This document shows positions 62,211 through 64,000 of a DNA stretch of 64,000 nt, in pieces (the first letter of the stretch is position 1; each line of letters begins with the position of its first letter). The translations under genes and the position numbers were made by a program. The stretch comes from CAG-582 sp964636965 (GTDB lineage: Bacteria; Bacillota_I; Bacilli_A; RF39; UBA660), in NCBI GenBank assembly GCA_964636965.1, contig CAZWST010000002.1:1-64000 (forward strand), given 5' to 3'. Under the pieces are notes generated by a model. It searched no databases, was not told where the DNA came from, and worked only from the letters and a program-made list of their open reading frames with translations.

Positions 62211-62884
62211 CTTATATTTTCATTTTCCTTTATTATTTGATCAATATTAAATTTTTCTTTTAAAATTCTTACTTCTTCGTTAAATGCATCTATATAAAAA
62301 GGTTGAATAAGTTCCATATTTGTTTCAATTGTTTCAAGCAATATTGGTAATAAAAATAAATCATCACCTAAATCACTTCTAACCGGACACTCTTGATGAA
62401 TAAAATTAATTGTTGATTCTTTATTATTAACTTTTCTAATTTTGGGGTTTTCAATCATACAAAACAAACATTCTTCAAAAACAAGACCCAAAGATGTATC
62501 ATAAACCCACTTGCTTCCATCAACTAATGTTCTTTCAATATAGCAGTGTTCTCCATATAAATCATCTATTTTTCCACTACGATAATCATCAATATTCTTA
62601 ATATCATAATTCAAACTATTAACCTTAGCATCTATACATATAAAGTCGTCATCTAAAAATCCATAGGCTGATAAAGGAGCTCGATAATAACAAAAGCCAT
62701 CACAAAAGTTCTTTAATAAAAATAAAAGGGATAAAGGAATCGGCCCATAATAAATATTTCTAAGACTACTTAAAAAACTAGTGTCATAAGATAATATCCT
62801 CTTTGTTTTTATTCCGTACCAAAATAAAATATCTCTTTTTATTTGAAATAAATTCCAACGCATACGTTCACGTAAAGTAGCCAT
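62195..62884 (-). CDS. Transglutaminase-like protein, divergent
   Basis: 229 residues. Possible triad FCDGFCYYRA (Cys65), YGEHCYIERT (His113) and WVYDTSLG (Asp129), with H-to-D spacing close to the transglutaminase fold. Seven other Cys are scattered. No signal peptide. Sequence similarity to the gene at 44359 is limited to this motif. Catalysis is inferred. GGGGGGATA precedes ATG at 62884. Confidence 0.5.
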   Translation of the reverse strand: MATLRERMRWNLFQIKRDILFWYGIKTKRILSYDTSFLSSLRNIYYGPIPLSLLFLLKNFCDGFCYYRAPLSAYGFLDDDFICIDAKVNSLNYDIKNIDDYRSGKIDDLYGEHCYIERTLVDGSKWVYDTSLGLVFEECLFCMIENPKIRKVNNKESTINFIHQECPVRSDLGDDLFLLPILLETIETNMELIQPFYIDAFNEEVRILKEKFNIDQIIKENENIRKGTT

Positions 62885-62999
62885 AATATCCCCCCAAAAA
62901 TAAATTGGTTATATTTTAACACTTTTTTTAATATTACACAAATACACATCCTCCTTAAAAATAATATAATATGTTATAATGTTGATATGGAGGAGTTAT

Positions 63000-63416
63000 A
63001 TGATAAAAGAATTTAAAGAATTTATTTCAAGGGGTAATGTTGTTGATTTAGCAGTAGGTGTTATCATCGGAGGAGCATTTTCTACAATTGTATCTTCATT
63101 AGTTAATGATATCTTAATGCCAATAATTGGAATGATTTTAGGAGGTATTAATTTTTCTAATTTATCTATCACTATTGGAGAAGCAAAAATAATGTATGGT
63201 TCATTTATCCAAAACATAATTGACTTCTTGATTGTTGCATTCTGTGTATTTATATTTGTTAAATTTATAAATGAATTATCACGTATAGGTCATAGAAAGA
63301 ATAAAAAAGAGGAAGAAAAAGTAGAAGTTGTTGAAACAGAACTTGACGTGTTAAAAGATATAAGAAATCAATTAAAAGAAAAACCAACAAGAAAGACAAA
63401 AAAGGCTGATAAATAA
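63000..63416 (+). CDS. mscL: Large-conductance mechanosensitive channel
   Basis: 138 residues: N-terminal amphipathic helix (MIKEFKEFISRGNVVDLAVGVIIGGAFS), pore helix TM1 (about 15-45), TM2 (about 70-92; IQNIIDFLIVAFCVFIFVKFI) and a charged cytoplasmic helix ending in Lys. It opens under membrane tension to release solutes. GGAGGAG precedes ATG at 63000, giving the standard MscL N-terminus. Confidence 0.95.
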   Translation: MIKEFKEFISRGNVVDLAVGVIIGGAFSTIVSSLVNDILMPIIGMILGGINFSNLSITIGEAKIMYGSFIQNIIDFLIVAFCVFIFVKFINELSRIGHRKNKKEEEKVEVVETELDVLKDIRNQLKEKPTRKTKKADK

Positions 63417-63433
63417 TAATTATCAGTCTTTTA
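63401..63433 (+). terminator. Terminator after mscL
   Basis: AAAGGCTGATA/TATCAGTCTTT stem with one G-T pair and a T run. It also lies over the end of coaD on the other strand. Confidence 0.8.
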
Positions 63434-63922
63434 ATTTAAAGTTCTTTTCTTTTCATACATGGCATCTCTAACTAATGGATCAACATAAGAATCTATCTTT
63501 TTATCTAAATAGAAGGCTTCTTTTACAGCTGTTGATGATATAAATTGATAGTCTTTATCAGCAAATAAAAATATAGTATTCATATTTCCATCAGAGAAAT
63601 CTTTATTAAGTTGTCTTAGTTGTACCTCATAATCATAATCACTAAGCCCTCTAAGCCCACGCACAATTGCATCGCATTCATACAACAAAGCTAAGTCAAC
63701 TGTTGCACCACTACCCATAACTACTTTAACTTTTTCATTATATTCATATAATTTTTGAATTAACTTTAGTCTTTCTTCAAACGTAAAGAAAGGCGTTTTT
63801 TTACTCGGATTGCTCATAATAGCGATAATTACTTCATCAAATAATTCACTAGCTTGATCAACAATATTCATGTGTCCTTTCGTAATTGGATCAAAACTTC
63901 CTGGATATATAACTCTTTTCAT
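63431..63922 (-). CDS. coaD: Phosphopantetheine adenylyltransferase
   Basis: 163 residues. Fourth step of coenzyme A synthesis: phosphopantetheine plus ATP to dephospho-CoA. GSFDPITKGHMNIV carries the [TH]xGH nucleotidyltransferase motif (His17), followed by FFTFEERL, GLRGLSDYDYE and the ISSTAVKE motif. ATG at 63922 overlaps the TGA of the gene upstream by two bases (ATGA), so the pair is translationally coupled. Confidence 0.97.
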   Translation of the reverse strand: MKRVIYPGSFDPITKGHMNIVDQASELFDEVIIAIMSNPSKKTPFFTFEERLKLIQKLYEYNEKVKVVMGSGATVDLALLYECDAIVRGLRGLSDYDYEVQLRQLNKDFSDGNMNTIFLFADKDYQFISSTAVKEAFYLDKKIDSYVDPLVRDAMYEKKRTLN

Positions 63923-64000
63923 AATAATCTCATAACTCCTTTTATTGATTCTTTTTCATTGTCTTTTAAAACAATGTCAAAGTCATTTTCATCGTATTCT
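63919..64000 (-). CDS. Partial CDS at right edge (C-terminus only)
   Basis: Only the last 26 codons are visible (...EYDENDFDIVLKDNEKESIKGVMRLL). Its TGA stop overlaps the coaD start. In many Firmicutes the neighbour upstream of coaD is rsmD (16S rRNA methyltransferase), but these residues are not enough to confirm it, and the acidic tail is not a typical RsmD ending. Confidence 0.6.
   Translation of the reverse strand, partial: EYDENDFDIVLKDNEKESIKGVMRLL

Noticed and set aside
1..64000. Mycoplasma/Spiroplasma genetic code (TGA = Trp)
   Set aside because: prfB is intact with a TGA-dependent frameshift and genes end in TGA (for example prfB and the right-edge gene), so code 11 applies.
1..64000. 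CRISPR arrays, insertion sequences or prophage
   Set aside because: No regularly spaced repeats, transposase or integrase were seen; the only tandem similarity is the three protein-coding paralogs.

Overview
The window comes from a low-GC, AT-rich Firmicutes chromosome (Bacilli side), most like the uncultured or gut-associated lineages near Erysipelotrichales/RF39. This placement is inferred from gene content, not from a database search. Support: Bacillus-type gene order (rpsF-ssb-rpsR, rplI-dnaB, walJ-rlmH, secG-rnr-smpB), a T-box leader before pheST, a +1 frameshift in prfB, GGAGG-type ribosome sites, a FemX-type cell-wall enzyme and a GerQ-like spore-coat protein. TGA is a stop codon here (prfB is present and autoregulated by an in-frame TGA), so this is genetic code 11 and not a Mycoplasma/Spiroplasma code. 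About four fifths of the genes lie on the minus strand, so that strand is probably the leading strand.

Layout. 1-5.4 kb: partial pheT, pheS, their T-box leader, a YfcC/DcuC-like carrier and an unknown protein. 5.4-8.1 kb: gerQ, an MBL hydrolase, a LemA-like protein, ung and a small unknown. 8.1-14.5 kb: rlmH, walJ, an M23/LysM/G5 endopeptidase, dnaB, rplI, an unknown gene, rpsR, ssb and rpsF with an S6:S18-type leader. 14.5-20.6 kb: unknowns, ychF, htrA and an Abi_2/HEPN abortive-infection protein. 20.6-26.5 kb: lipoproteins, a YitT protein, prfB, plsC, a phosphoesterase, a DUF4474 protein and a 44-residue Cys-rich peptide. 26.5-31.8 kb: a homologue of methanogenesis marker 8 (DUF2099) divergent from a LysR regulator, a GT-C membrane protein, an unknown and an MGMT-like protein. 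32-38.1 kb: secA and three tandem paralogous membrane proteins of unknown function. 38.1-43.4 kb: hpf, csp, smpB, rnr, secG and a FemX-like gene. 43.4-51.1 kb: small unknowns including a transglutaminase-like protein, typA, a YfhO-type membrane protein and a lipid kinase. 51.1-55.2 kb: a second LysR gene divergent from a Nudix-PHP fusion, tRNA-Cys, an XRE regulator, a decayed coding scrap and a Nudix hydrolase. 55.2-64 kb: a block of cell-envelope unknowns, a membrane thioredoxin-like protein with trxB, a YdcF protein, a HELAH metallopeptidase, a second transglutaminase-like protein, mscL, coaD and one partial gene.

Most of the window is core housekeeping: translation, ribosome hibernation and rescue, replication and secretion. 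The regulatory RNAs and recoding signals found (T-box, S6:S18 leader, prfB frameshift) fit that. The novelty lies in four places. They are the marker-8/LysR pair, the tandem paralog trio behind secA, the Nudix-PHP fusion with its divergent LysR gene, and the small Cys-rich peptide upstream of the DUF4474/phosphoesterase pair. Intergenic gaps are short. Only two exceed about 300 bases: 2753-3063 (T-box leader plus a terminator) and 53505-53810 (tRNA-Cys with promoter and terminator). No rRNA, CRISPR array, insertion sequence or prophage was seen.
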